Virus record (IMG/VR): IMGVR_UViG_3300020084_000094
Location: 1 to 24,967 of that record
DNA length: 24,967 nt
Direction: 5' to 3' (one strand)
Origin: a virus
Shown here: positions 15,401 through 23,504 of the stretch, one piece after another
Layout: each line of letters begins with the position of its first letter
Position numbering within the stretch: position 1 is the stretch's first letter
The notes under the pieces: model-generated
Databases searched by the model: none
What the model saw: only the letters and a program-made list of their open reading frames with translations
Told to the model about the DNA's origin: nothing
Made by a program: the position numbers and the translations under genes

Positions 15401-17359
15401 GGGGAAAAGTTCCCCGACCTGGAGCTCTGGGGCCAGCGGCTCTATGCCATGATTGTGCGCGGCGTTGAGGTGCTGCAGGCAATACGGGCCTACATCGCGG
15501 ATGATCTTCTGAAGGAGATCGTAGGAATCAGTGAGCATCTTTCGAAAATAGCGCAACTCTTCTCGGTGGGTGGCATCGAGCAGATACGGACCCTCACGAA
15601 AGAGGAGTTCCCCGACCTCACAGCGTGGGCCAACAAGCTCTATCGGATGTTTGCGATGGGGATCGAGGTTTTCAAGGCGGTGCGCGCATACATCGAAGAC
15701 GAGGCGCTCGCGGCCGCAACGGGGATCAGCGAACACCTCAGCAAAGTAGCGCAGATTTTCTCGGTTGGCGGTCTGGCAGCCATGAGGGAACTGGCGGATG
15801 CCGAGATGCCAGATCTGTTCCAGTGGGGACAAAACCTCTTCAACATGATCGAATGGGGCATCGCGGTTTTCAAGTCCGTACGGCAACAGATCGAGGATAA
15901 AGCGCTCGCGGAAGCTACGGGGATCAGCGAATCGCTGGGGAAAGTGACGCAGCTATTTTCTGTGGGCGGCCTGGCTGCTATGCGCGAACTCGTTACTCTG
16001 GAATTCCCCAACCTGGATGCCTGGGCTGGGCGGCTGTTTCACATGATCGTGGCTGGGATCAATGTGCTATTGGCCCTGCGCGCGCAGATCAACGATAAAA
16101 TGCTCAAAATCGTGGCCGGGGTCGCGGAGGATATTCAGGTCATCGCGCAGCTCTTTGAGATGGGCGGCTTGGCGGCGATGGAAAAGCTGACCACAGCTAA
16201 ATGGCCTGATTTGGGGGTATGGGGGCAACGACTCTATGCGATGATTACAGCAGCCATCGATGTGCTCAAAAGCGTGCGCGACGCCATAGGGGCCAAACTG
16301 CTAGCCGAGCTGGCGGGCATCGCGGAAGCGTTGGGCAAAGCCTGGGCCATCGTGGAGCTGCGCACGGACATTGGCGTGACGCCAGCCAAGTTCTTCGAAC
16401 GTCTCATATCGCATCTGGACGCCATCGTGGACGCCGTGCCCCTTGTGCGCGATGCTTTGCAGCGCGTGCGAGCCGCGGGCACAACGTTGGAGACTTTGGC
16501 TGCAGATGCCGAACTCTCTGAGAAGCTCAAGAGCTTTTTCAGCATCCTGGACCTGAACAAGGTCTTTCAGGAGGTGCAGGTCATCCGGTCGCTGAGCGCG
16601 GGCGAGCGGCGCACGGCGCTCTCGAATGTGCTGACCAACCTGGGGATCATGCTGGAAGCGGCTGCGCCCATTCTGCGGGCCGCTCTGGAAAAGTTCCGCG
16701 AGCAGTGGGGCTCCTTGGAGGCGCTGGCTGAGGACGTGGACCTCTCCGAGTCGGTGCAAAAGCTGTTCAGCATCCTGGACGTGAGCAAGGTGATGGAGGA
16801 GATGCGCATCGCCAAGCCGCTGGCCAAAGGCGAGAAGCGGTTGCCGTTCGTGGAGGTGCTCACGAATTTCATCGGACAGATGAAAGAAGCGGCGCCGATC
16901 ATCCGCGATGGACTGCAAGAGATCAACGAGATCTTTGAGGAGCAGGCGGAAAACATGTCCGCTATCGCGGATCGGGTGCGCGACGTGTTCGTTTCGCTGG
17001 CCAGCGCGGTGCAGGCGGCCAGCGAGATGACCGTTTCGCGCTGGAACCTGAACAATGTGCTGCGGATGATCCGCGAGATCGCCATCGCCTCGCGCGCGGT
17101 GAGCGAGATACCTGTCCCCGAGTTCGGCGCGCCGGTTACGCCGGTGGGCTCCGAAGCGGGCATGGATGGCGACCGCCGCGGGATCGACCCCGACGCCATC
17201 AAGGCGGCCATCATCGAGGGCATCCAGGGGTCGGCCATCGCCTTTGACCTGAGCCTGGTGCAAGACCCCTCGCAGCGCGCCGAGTTCTCCTTCCGCCTTG
17301 GGCGGCTGGAGCGCATGTTCGCCGAGTTCGTCACCAAGTGGGAGGCGGCAGGTGCCTGA
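12455..17359 (+). CDS. Tape measure protein with two families of helical repeats, 1634 aa
   Basis: Determines tail length; at roughly 0.15 nm per residue it suggests a tail near 245 nm if all residues count. Residues 1-320 match the TP901-type tape measure core (DFDAAFDTIVQKTGATGAEL, then ALYTRVMGDWG-like and LVQFGAPLRLMGFDLEQSAALFAKWEQEGVN segments). Residues about 448-495 hold a long Ala/Ile/Gly hydrophobic stretch that could cross the host membrane. Residues about 510-700 are Trp-containing helical repeats with coiled coil. Residues 888-1281 hold six 66-residue repeats marked by W-G-x-x-L-Y/F-x-M-I. Residues 1317-1530 hold about three 76-residue repeats with FSILD. Its ATG overlaps the chaperone-fusion stop. 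No peptidase or lysozyme domain was recognised. Confidence 0.92.
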   Translation: MASSAELALIMSLVDEVTSTAEKVKGSLKDVGTEAQGLQGTLNGAFQGLAKIGGTAIIGGVGAAAAAVTGLGAAALAAGMDFDAAFDTIVQKTGATGAELEQMKADATAVFKSLPVDIGATADVIATLNQRLGVTGESAQGLASQLLMLGTGDAVASAELYTRVMGDWGIATEDASTTLDTLFTASQLTGIGVDDLAGKLVQFGAPLRLMGFDLEQSAALFAKWEQEGVNAELVMGSLRIAAGNFAKENIPLQEGLQQTIAQIQGMDDASAALALGMEVFGARAGPDMTAAIREGRFSIEELTAAMQDSEGAILNTAQATMDFPEKLQVMKNMAQTALAPIGLSIMDIVGKLLESLMPAFERLTGWLEGTLAPAVDAAMPHIETLITAFGALLSGDTEAFWAGITEGLLGLGEAFGVSREQLQPFLEGLQSTATAIATFVSEHSEALKTALIAIGAVLAAAAIAGAIVGIGAAIAALANPVTAIILAVGLLATAWAENWGGIQEKTQAVIDFIMGIIGPAVEFIQGLWAEHGEAIKTTASGAWEAIKTGSSAAWEFLKTNTSAGWEAVKGAYATSSEFIKTQVNTALEAIRAFWAEHGETIKGIIQGFLDVIRGVFDTQLNAIRGVFEAFKLLLQGDWEGAGKKLVETASQFLTDIANVFTTLKSTVVNAAKAIFSDAVDAVKKAITDKIEEIKQAGKDLIAGFIEGIKSAPGAIADAAKGAASGAVNAVKGFLGVGSPSKVMIDIGKDTMTGLAMGIDQGQAKVLEKIGEFLSGLSDMFGVLTGQDMGGLDAGSLRARVDALAEVLVYAIKRFADIQRLYGYKEIKELDKTTTRFGRMLEVIAKDLSKIKGLEDPTAIPRFFNELEQMIHHALALARRIGGKYGKDLLEEMGKISELILKVLSLTGFDPESVKMAEKGLPDLVKWGEQLYAIIIRATEILAAVRKAVSDSLLAEYAGVTENVTKILSLTQGANIENMLAIAGEKFPDLELWGQRLYAMIVRGVEVLQAIRAYIADDLLKEIVGISEHLSKIAQLFSVGGIEQIRTLTKEEFPDLTAWANKLYRMFAMGIEVFKAVRAYIEDEALAAATGISEHLSKVAQIFSVGGLAAMRELADAEMPDLFQWGQNLFNMIEWGIAVFKSVRQQIEDKALAEATGISESLGKVTQLFSVGGLAAMRELVTLEFPNLDAWAGRLFHMIVAGINVLLALRAQINDKMLKIVAGVAEDIQVIAQLFEMGGLAAMEKLTTAKWPDLGVWGQRLYAMITAAIDVLKSVRDAIGAKLLAELAGIAEALGKAWAIVELRTDIGVTPAKFFERLISHLDAIVDAVPLVRDALQRVRAAGTTLETLAADAELSEKLKSFFSILDLNKVFQEVQVIRSLSAGERRTALSNVLTNLGIMLEAAAPILRAALEKFREQWGSLEALAEDVDLSESVQKLFSILDVSKVMEEMRIAKPLAKGEKRLPFVEVLTNFIGQMKEAAPIIRDGLQEINEIFEEQAENMSAIADRVRDVFVSLASAVQAASEMTVSRWNLNNVLRMIREIAIASRAVSEIPVPEFGAPVTPVGSEAGMDGDRRGIDPDAIKAAIIEGIQGSAIAFDLSLVQDPSQRAEFSFRLGRLERMFAEFVTKWEAAGA
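15116..16297 (+). repeat. Six 66-residue (198-base) repeats in tape measure gene
   Basis: The Trp codons that mark each unit begin at 15230, 15428, 15626, 15824, 16022 and 16220, spaced by exactly 198 bases each time. The typical unit is an L-L-x-E helix with G-I-S-E-x-L-x-K, then L-F-S-V-G-G, F-P-D-L-x-x-W, L-Y-x-M-I and V-L-x-x-V-R-x-x-I. Units have diverged at the DNA level, so the repeat is old. A weaker seventh copy begins at 16298. Confidence 0.9.
16403..17040 (+). repeat. About three 76-residue repeats in tape measure gene
   Basis: Copies start near 16403, 16631 and 16859, a spacing of 228 bases. Shared features are an A-x-P-I/L-x-R-x-A/G-L helix and, in the first two copies, L-A-x-D-x-x-L-S-E followed by FSILD (codons at 16541 and 16769, 228 bases apart). 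The third copy is partial and diverges after its first helix. Confidence 0.75.
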
Positions 17360-18143
17360 GCGCATCGTCTACAACGGTACGCCCTTATGGACGGCGGGCG
17401 CCTCGCCCAACGTGGCCTTCAAGCGCGAGGTGGACCTCACCGGGCGCACACACGTCATCGAGGAGCTGGGCGACACCTCCACCAACATCTACCGCGGCTC
17501 CAAGCGCAACACGCGCTCCTACGAGATCACCTGCGACCTGATCGCGGGCGGCGCATTCACATTGGCGCAACTGATCGCCTGGTGGGAGGAGACGCACAGC
17601 GCCGACGGCGGCCTGCGCGTGCTGTTGCGCGAGACGGGGACGGGCGTGTTCTACCTGGACTGCGTGCCCGAGGCGCCCAAGTGGGGCTCGGACAATGGGC
17701 CCGTGTTGATCGAGGTGGTGCAGACCTACACGGCGCCGATGCCGCTGTGGTATGGGGCCGAGACAAGCGCGAACGGCAATTTCAACGGGGGCGCGCCGGT
17801 GACCATTGTCTGCGCCAATGCGGGAGACGTGCCCAGTTGGGTGCGGCTCGTGCTGGAAGACGCGGTTGAGGACCCGCTCATTGAGGGGGCGGACTGGGAG
17901 ATCGAGTTCGCGCTCACCATGGGCGCAGGCGACGAGCTGGCGGTGAACTGCCAAACCCCGGCCAGCGCCTGGTACACCCCGGCGGGCGGGGCGGCCACGC
18001 GGGCCTACGGCTACCGCACAGAAGCGACATCGTTCCGCAAGGCCAAGCTGCAACCCGGGAACAACAATGTGGTCATCAGCGCGACGGCAGGCAATGGGCT
18101 CTGCACCGTCTACTGGAAACCGCTCTACGAGGCGCTGACCTAA
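17352..18143 (+). CDS. Distal tail protein (Dit)-like, 263 aa
   Basis: Likely hexameric hub at the tail end to which the tip/fibre protein binds. The start is taken as GTG 17352, six bases after GGAGG (17341-17345) and overlapping the tape measure stop; the in-frame ATG upstream at 17298 lies deeper in that gene without a ribosome site. The N-terminal half has the Dit belt pattern (REVDLTGRTHVIEELGD, then GSKRNTRSYEITCDLIAGG) and ends with VEVVQTYTAPMPLWYG, similar to the strand-PxW signature that closes the belt domain. The C-terminal half (from about residue 150) is a beta-sandwich. Its place between tape measure and tip genes is canonical. Its stop overlaps the next ATG (TAATG). Confidence 0.75.
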   Translation: MPERIVYNGTPLWTAGASPNVAFKREVDLTGRTHVIEELGDTSTNIYRGSKRNTRSYEITCDLIAGGAFTLAQLIAWWEETHSADGGLRVLLRETGTGVFYLDCVPEAPKWGSDNGPVLIEVVQTYTAPMPLWYGAETSANGNFNGGAPVTIVCANAGDVPSWVRLVLEDAVEDPLIEGADWEIEFALTMGAGDELAVNCQTPASAWYTPAGGAATRAYGYRTEATSFRKAKLQPGNNNVVISATAGNGLCTVYWKPLYEALT

Positions 18144-21100
18144 TGCCATACACGAGCACCGGCGTCTGGCGGCCACACCGCTGGGATGATTGGGAAATCG
18201 AGCTCATTGACGGCAATCTCGACACCGTGGGCGTGGTGGACGAGGCCGTGGGGCTGCGCGCGGTCTGGGGGCAATACGGGTACGGCGACGGCTCGCTGGC
18301 GCTGCACATCAAGAGCGACCTGGCGGCGCTGCTTCTCGCAGACGGCATGTTTTACTTTCGCTTGATGCGCGACGGCCAACAGCTCCGCGACTTGATGATC
18401 GCCAAGGACGACCGCGGCTACACGGTCTCCAACCAATACGTGGACGAGTATATCGAGATCAGCCTGTCACCGCTGGATGCCGTGCTGCGCGACAAGATCT
18501 GCATCGACGCCGTAAACCCCAATCAGAATTTCCAGAGCCCCGACTGGCCGCTGGACGACGCCATGAAGTGGATCGTGGACCACACCTGCGGCCCGAGCGC
18601 CATCAACGGGCCGGGGGGCTCCAACCGCGTGCTGCCCGGGCTGACCATCGCGGCGAACGTAAGCGCGCACCCGCTCGATGACGAGGTGGATGACGCGCAC
18701 AAGATGGACCTGTTCCAGTTCCTGCAAAAGTTCGGCCCCACCTGGGACGTGGACTGGCGCGTGCGCATGGAGCGTACCCTCGGCGTGGCCAACCAGATGG
18801 TGTTCGAGACGTTCTACCCTCCGCGCGGCGCCGACAAGACAGTGGGCAACGGCAGCCCGTTCATCCTGCTGAACGACGCCTCGGGGGAGATACGCCAGGC
18901 GCGGCGCTACCGCCCGGCCACCGGGTTCGTGAACGCCGTCATCGCCAAGGACTATTCCAGCGAGGTCACGGACGCGGCGAGCGTGGCGCTCTACGGGCGG
19001 CGCGAGCTGATCGCGGACACGACGGCGACGAACCGCCTGCGGGCCATCCTGGCGGAGCGGGCGCAGCGCCTGGGCTATGACTTTACGTTCACCGAGAGCG
19101 AGATGGTGACCGTGGGCCAGGGCACAGCGGCAGACGGCGAGTTCGGTTTGGGCGACGAGATCACCATCGCCGTAGAACACCTCGACCTGCCCAGCGTAGA
19201 TGAATACGTCAACCAGGTTAAGTTCCAGCTCACGAAAGAGGGAGAGGAGGAGGTCAGCCTGGTCTTTGGCCGCCCGGAGAAGAGTCTGGGCGACAAAGTG
19301 GGCGAGGGGGGCGGCGGAGGCGGCGGCAGAGGCGGCGGAGCCGTGCCGCTCTGGGACCCGATCCGCGGGCTGCGTGACGCCGCGAACCTGTTCGTGCCCT
19401 TCTCGGGCGAGGACGACTATCAGAGCGTCAAGCTGGCCAACGGCGGCGGGTTGACCATTGTGGGCAACGTGCCCACGAACACGATCACCCTGACGGTGAG
19501 CAGCGGCGACCCGGCGGCGCACGACATCATCGGCGCCAAGCACTATGTGGCGGGCGTAGCAAACAAGCTCGTGGGCCTGACGGGCGTAGACACGCTGGGG
19601 CTGCTCTCCATCGCGGCGGGGACAGGGATCAGCGTCAGCGGCGTGACGGTCAGCCTGGCGAACACTGTGGTAACGCCGGGCAGCTATGGCGGCGCGCAGC
19701 ATGTTGGCTCGTTCACCGTGGACCAGCAGGGGCGGCTGACCGCGGCGAGCAACGTGGCCATCAGCGGCGTGACGCCTTCGGCGCACGATGTGGTAGGCGC
19801 GCTGCATACCATCGCCGCGGCGCAATACCAGCTCGTGGGGGCCACGGGCGCGAACACGCTGGGGCTGCTGACTCCGAGCGCGGATGTATCCGGCGGCGGC
19901 ACGGCCATTCTGCGAAGCGCCGCGGGCATTCTCACCCTGCTCCGCTGCGCGTTTACGGCAGACCAGTACATCCTGGGCGGCGGCAGCACGCTCTCCTTCT
20001 ACGCCGCGTCGGTGCATACCTGGGTCGTGGGCGGGGCTCAGGAACTTGCGCTTACGGCGGCGGCGCTGTATCCCATGACCACGGGCGGGCTCGACCTGGG
20101 CACGTCCAGCCTGCGTTGGGGCGTGGCCTATATCACGACGCTGAATGCCTCCGGCACGACGCACTATATCCGAGGAGTTACCTACGTCTGGCCAGCGGCC
20201 AACGCTGTCGGCTCATTGTGCAACGACGGATCGGGAAATTTGTCATGGGCGGCGCCGACGCCCTCGGCGCACGCGATTACCGGAGATCGGCATACTGTTA
20301 CCGGATCACAGTATCAACTCGTGGGCCTGACGGCGGCGAACACGCTGGGGCTGCTCACCCTTACCGCAGGAACGGGTATCAGTATCAGCGGCGTGACGGT
20401 CAACCTGGCGAACACTGCGGTAACGCCGGGCAGCTATGGCAACGCCACCAACGTCGGCTCGTTCACCGTGGACGCGCAAGGCCGGCTGACCGCGGCAGCG
20501 AACGTGGCCATCAGCGGCGTGACGCCTTCGGCGCACGACGTGGTGGGCGCGCTGCACACCATCGCCGCGGCGCAATACCAGCTCGTGGGGGCCACGGGCG
20601 CGAACACGCTGGGGCTGCTGACTCCGAGCGCGGACGTATCCGGCGGCGGCACGGCCATTCTGCGGAGCGCCGCGGGCATTCTCACTCTGCTCCGCTGCGC
20701 GTTTACGACAGACCAGTACATCCTGGGCGGCGGCAGCACGCTCTCCTTCTACGCCGCGTCGGTGCATACCTGGGTCGTGGGCGGGGCTCAGGAACTTACG
20801 CTTACGGCGGCGGCGCTGTATCCCACGACCACGGGCGGGCTCGACCTGGGCACGTCCAGCCTGCGTTGGGGCGTGGCCTATATCACGACGCTCAACGCCT
20901 CGGGCACGACGCACTATATCCGAGGAGTTACCTACGTCTGGCCAGCGGCAAACGCGAGCGGGGCGCTGTGCAATGATGGGGCGGGCAACCTCTCCTGGGC
21001 AGCCCCTGTGCCCGCATCACATAACTTGTTGAGCGCCGCCATACATGGGGATACGGCAGACGGAAATGTTGTGCGGGGTGATATCATCACTGGACAGGGA

Positions 21101-21454
21101 GCAACTCCTGCCTGGATGCGGCTGGCAAAAGGTAATGCGAACGATGTGCTGATTATGGGGGCTAATGAACCGCAATGGAGCAATAGCCTCACGATAACGA
21201 ATCTGACAGCCGGGGGCAAAAATATTGTCACGCACACGCATGGACTGACTTTTACGAATACGAATTCGGGTAACAATACTGACTTTAGCAATCCATCCAT
21301 TCGGGCGGCTCTTGCGTGGTTCTCGGGCCCATACGTTTATTGCAGTGACAGTTCTGACGGTAGCAATCCATATTGGACGAAGATGGAATTGATGGATGGC
21401 ACCCATACGCATTTGTACGCCAAAACCGACACCCCTACAGGGGGAATGAGCTAG
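18143..21454 (+). CDS. Tail-tip / fibre protein with duplicated repeat domain, 1103 aa
   Basis: Probably the tail-tip hub fused to a receptor-binding fibre. Residues 1-385 resemble siphovirus ReqiPepy6 Gp37-like tip proteins: an opening WEIELIDGNLDTVGVVDE, a strand GDGSLALHIKSD, then MKWIVDHTCGP and VNAVIAKDYSSEV, and a closing EYVNQVKFQLTKEG. A Gly-rich hinge at about 388-402 joins the fibre. Residues 457-956 are two 250-residue copies built from S-A-H-D-V-V-G-A-L-H and Q-L-V-G-x-T-G-A-N-T-L-G-L-L motifs, which are typical of fibre shafts. Residues 957-1103 form the tip, with HNLLSAAIHGDT, a DIITGQGATPAWMRLAKG module common in phage fibres, and His-rich THTH segments. The tip is more AT-rich than the shaft. 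No peptidase motif was seen. Confidence 0.8.
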   Translation: MPYTSTGVWRPHRWDDWEIELIDGNLDTVGVVDEAVGLRAVWGQYGYGDGSLALHIKSDLAALLLADGMFYFRLMRDGQQLRDLMIAKDDRGYTVSNQYVDEYIEISLSPLDAVLRDKICIDAVNPNQNFQSPDWPLDDAMKWIVDHTCGPSAINGPGGSNRVLPGLTIAANVSAHPLDDEVDDAHKMDLFQFLQKFGPTWDVDWRVRMERTLGVANQMVFETFYPPRGADKTVGNGSPFILLNDASGEIRQARRYRPATGFVNAVIAKDYSSEVTDAASVALYGRRELIADTTATNRLRAILAERAQRLGYDFTFTESEMVTVGQGTAADGEFGLGDEITIAVEHLDLPSVDEYVNQVKFQLTKEGEEEVSLVFGRPEKSLGDKVGEGGGGGGGRGGGAVPLWDPIRGLRDAANLFVPFSGEDDYQSVKLANGGGLTIVGNVPTNTITLTVSSGDPAAHDIIGAKHYVAGVANKLVGLTGVDTLGLLSIAAGTGISVSGVTVSLANTVVTPGSYGGAQHVGSFTVDQQGRLTAASNVAISGVTPSAHDVVGALHTIAAAQYQLVGATGANTLGLLTPSADVSGGGTAILRSAAGILTLLRCAFTADQYILGGGSTLSFYAASVHTWVVGGAQELALTAAALYPMTTGGLDLGTSSLRWGVAYITTLNASGTTHYIRGVTYVWPAANAVGSLCNDGSGNLSWAAPTPSAHAITGDRHTVTGSQYQLVGLTAANTLGLLTLTAGTGISISGVTVNLANTAVTPGSYGNATNVGSFTVDAQGRLTAAANVAISGVTPSAHDVVGALHTIAAAQYQLVGATGANTLGLLTPSADVSGGGTAILRSAAGILTLLRCAFTTDQYILGGGSTLSFYAASVHTWVVGGAQELTLTAAALYPTTTGGLDLGTSSLRWGVAYITTLNASGTTHYIRGVTYVWPAANASGALCNDGAGNLSWAAPVPASHNLLSAAIHGDTADGNVVRGDIITGQGATPAWMRLAKGNANDVLIMGANEPQWSNSLTITNLTAGGKNIVTHTHGLTFTNTNSGNNTDFSNPSIRAALAWFSGPYVYCSDSSDGSNPYWTKMELMDGTHTHLYAKTDTPTGGMS
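19511..21010 (+). repeat. Tandem 750-base duplication in fibre gene
   Basis: Copies at 19511-20260 and 20261-21010 are in frame (250 residues each). The middle and end of each unit (19771-20209 and 20521-20959) are almost identical at the DNA level, with scattered, mostly single-base changes, whereas the first 260 bases differ more. A related start at 21011 marks the tip module. Confidence 0.92.
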
Positions 21455-21462
21455 GGAGGAAT

Positions 21463-21897
21463 ATGCAAGTCGAAGCGGCGGCATTGACGGTAGCGATGCT
21501 CCACGACCTGACCTATACCAGCGGATCGGGGCCGTTCCTGGCGTTGCTGTATGAGACCCGTCAGGAGATCGAGCGCCAGACTGCGGAACCCATGAGCAAC
21601 CTAGGGGCCTACTGGCAAGACGGCGGCGGGATCATGCTCCAGGGGACTCGGCTAGACGAATACGCCAAGGCAACGTTGACAGTAACATTATCATCGCCTC
21701 AGCTTCAGGGGCTCTTGCAAGCCTACTACGGTGATGCGCAGACTCCCGCCAAAGTGTGGCCACAACAGCTAGGGGACTATCTGCTAGGGATCGTGCGCGA
21801 GCTAGGGCCTCAGATACAGGCATGGGCAGAGGAAGCGCAGGCGGTGGAGAGCTGGGAGCGCCTGCCCGCGAGCGTGCGAGAAAAGGTGAAAGCATGA
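21463..21897 (+). CDS. Small helical protein of unknown function, 144 aa
   Basis: Gene behind the fibre. The start is ATG 21463, three bases behind GGAGG (21455-21459), and the stop overlaps the next start (ATGA at 21894-21897). An in-frame ATG at 21373 would overlap the fibre end and lacks a ribosome site. The protein begins with a helix (EAAALTVAMLHDL), has a middle region with YWQDGGGIMLQGTRL, and ends in a Glu/Ala/Trp-rich amphipathic helix (GPQIQAWAEEAQAVESWERLP). No signal peptide, membrane segment or catalytic motif is visible. Position suggests a fibre-assembly chaperone or baseplate accessory, but that is inference only. Confidence 0.6.
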   Translation: MQVEAAALTVAMLHDLTYTSGSGPFLALLYETRQEIERQTAEPMSNLGAYWQDGGGIMLQGTRLDEYAKATLTVTLSSPQLQGLLQAYYGDAQTPAKVWPQQLGDYLLGIVRELGPQIQAWAEEAQAVESWERLPASVREKVKA

Positions 21898-23504
21898 GAC
21901 ACCTGCTGGCCGTGGCGACCGTGACGCTGCTGCTGACGCCGTTCCTGGCAGCATTGCCAACCCAGGCCGCGACGGGGACACCGCTCTTTGGAATGCTCGA
22001 CCGTGAGACAGCGACCTCTGCCGCTGCCGTCTGGTTCACCGCTGAGGAGATGAACCCCTCAGCAGGCGTCTACCGCTGGGCCGTGGTGGAAGCCAAGCTG
22101 TCGCGGTTCACCAAGCCGGTGCATCTGTGGGGGTTCGCTGTGGTGAGCCTGGGGCCAGCAGGTTCGGTGGGCTACCGTGTGACGTATCCGCGATGGTGGG
22201 GAGCGCCCCACGAGGTGACGGTGGGGGGACAGAAGGGCTATTTCCCGCCCTATGACTCGGCAACCTGGCGATCCCGCTATGCTGACCTCGTGCGCGCGCT
22301 GGGGGAACGCTATGACGGCGACCCGCGCCTCGTGCATATCGCTGTCGGCTTCGGGCTGGACAATGAGAACAGCATCGCCAAGGGAGCCTGGCGCGAGGCC
22401 ACCAAGTTCCTAGAGTACAGGCATGGACAGTGGGTATACGAAGGAATCGAGGTCTGGGCAGCGAGCTTTACCAAGACATCGCTGTTCCTGAACAACTCCG
22501 TGGGCGGCGAGGCCCGCCGCGCCTGGGGCAGTCGCGCCGTAGAGCGCGGCATGGGGATCAAGCTCGTGTTGGGCACGGACTTGCCGGACATGGTGGCCTG
22601 GGTGACAACCGCCGATCCGGCCTCGATCACCGGGGCGCTTTCGATCCTGGAACTATATCCTGGAACGCCGCTGATGGTGGAAAGTCAGCATGGAATGGGC
22701 GGATCCCGTCATACCCTCTGGCTCTGGGCGCTGGCGCAGCGTCTTGGCGCGGTGGCGCTCTCGCTGCACCCTGAGCATATCACGGCGCTGGCAAGCCTCG
22801 ACTTACCACAGGGGCAGTGGGTCATGTTCCGTGACCGCGAGTATGCGCCGACGTGTTGGAGCGGCAAATGCGTAAGCGGCTACCCTGGGGACTTTGCTCG
22901 CGGGATACGCATAGTAGCGACCGGAACGCGCCTATGGGCAGCGAACTTTCCGGCCGGCGGGGATCATCCTATCATCTACCAGGCAAGAGAGGGGACTTTC
23001 GCACTGGAGATTACACCGCCGGCGGACAATGCCGCTGTGCGGATCACGTACCTGGATCATGGCTTCGCGCCGTTCACGGTGAATGGCCAGATGATACAGA
23101 GGAGGAACACAGGACAATGGCAGACAGCGATTATCAACCTGGCGAGGGCGACGACGCTGACGATCGGGCCGGACGTGCACCTGCACAGGGTGGAGGTGTG
23201 GCCTGGTGCGAGTCCGACAGCTACAGCTATTCCGCCAACCATGACGGCTACCAGTACCGCTTCCGCTACATCTACAAGGACGGCTACATGTACCGCTACG
23301 CTGTCCCCATCCGCAACGCCTACGTGCAGATCTACAGCCACTATGACACCTCAACCGTCGACATCTACCGCCACGAGGACTGCACCGGCTACAACAGCTA
23401 CGGTTATCCCTACGAAGACCGCAGCTCCCGAACCAACGTGCTGGAGCTGCGTGCAGCGGGGGGATGAGATGACGTGCCTGCACATGGAGTGTGAGCGATG
23501 GTGA
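21894..23504 (+). CDS. Exported glycoside-hydrolase-like protein with Thr/Ser/Pro stalk, 536 aa
   Basis: Residues 1-25 are a clear signal peptide (MRH, a hydrophobic core LLAVATVTLLLTPFLAAL, cleavage after TQA), unexpected in a tail gene block. Residues 30-350 look like a TIM-barrel glycosidase. RYADLVRALGERYDGDP (128-144) leads to VGFGLDNEN (Glu158, candidate acid/base), and LMVESQHG (260-267, Glu263) is a candidate nucleophile. Residues about 365-437 resemble a carbohydrate-binding beta-sandwich (VRITYLDHGFAPFTVNG; a closing HLHRVEVWP). Residues 438-515 are a stalk of Thr, Ala, Ser and Pro, like those of secreted Chloroflexota proteins. A Cys-rich end (CWSC, CLHMEC) follows. The start ATG overlaps the previous stop and the 3' end overlaps the next gene by 7 bases. 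The family is not certain. Confidence 0.65.
   Translation: MRHLLAVATVTLLLTPFLAALPTQAATGTPLFGMLDRETATSAAAVWFTAEEMNPSAGVYRWAVVEAKLSRFTKPVHLWGFAVVSLGPAGSVGYRVTYPRWWGAPHEVTVGGQKGYFPPYDSATWRSRYADLVRALGERYDGDPRLVHIAVGFGLDNENSIAKGAWREATKFLEYRHGQWVYEGIEVWAASFTKTSLFLNNSVGGEARRAWGSRAVERGMGIKLVLGTDLPDMVAWVTTADPASITGALSILELYPGTPLMVESQHGMGGSRHTLWLWALAQRLGAVALSLHPEHITALASLDLPQGQWVMFRDREYAPTCWSGKCVSGYPGDFARGIRIVATGTRLWAANFPAGGDHPIIYQAREGTFALEITPPADNAAVRITYLDHGFAPFTVNGQMIQRRNTGQWQTAIINLARATTLTIGPDVHLHRVEVWPGASPTATAIPPTMTATSTASATSTRTATCTATLSPSATPTCRSTATMTPQPSTSTATRTAPATTATVIPTKTAAPEPTCWSCVQRGDEMTCLHMECERW

Noticed and set aside
19303-19340. GGC/GGA-rich stretch that looked like a simple-sequence repeat.
   Set aside because: It encodes an in-frame Gly-rich hinge between tail-tip and fibre domains and needs no separate explanation.
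23117-23467. A Tyr-rich 116-codon frame overlapping the stalk of the exported protein, with AGAGGAGG upstream and strong C at third positions.
   Set aside because: The C bias in that frame comes from position 2 of the Thr/Ala/Ser/Pro codons of the stalk frame, so it is a trivial shadow. The main frame has normal third-position GC up to the stalk, and the stalk itself makes biological sense.
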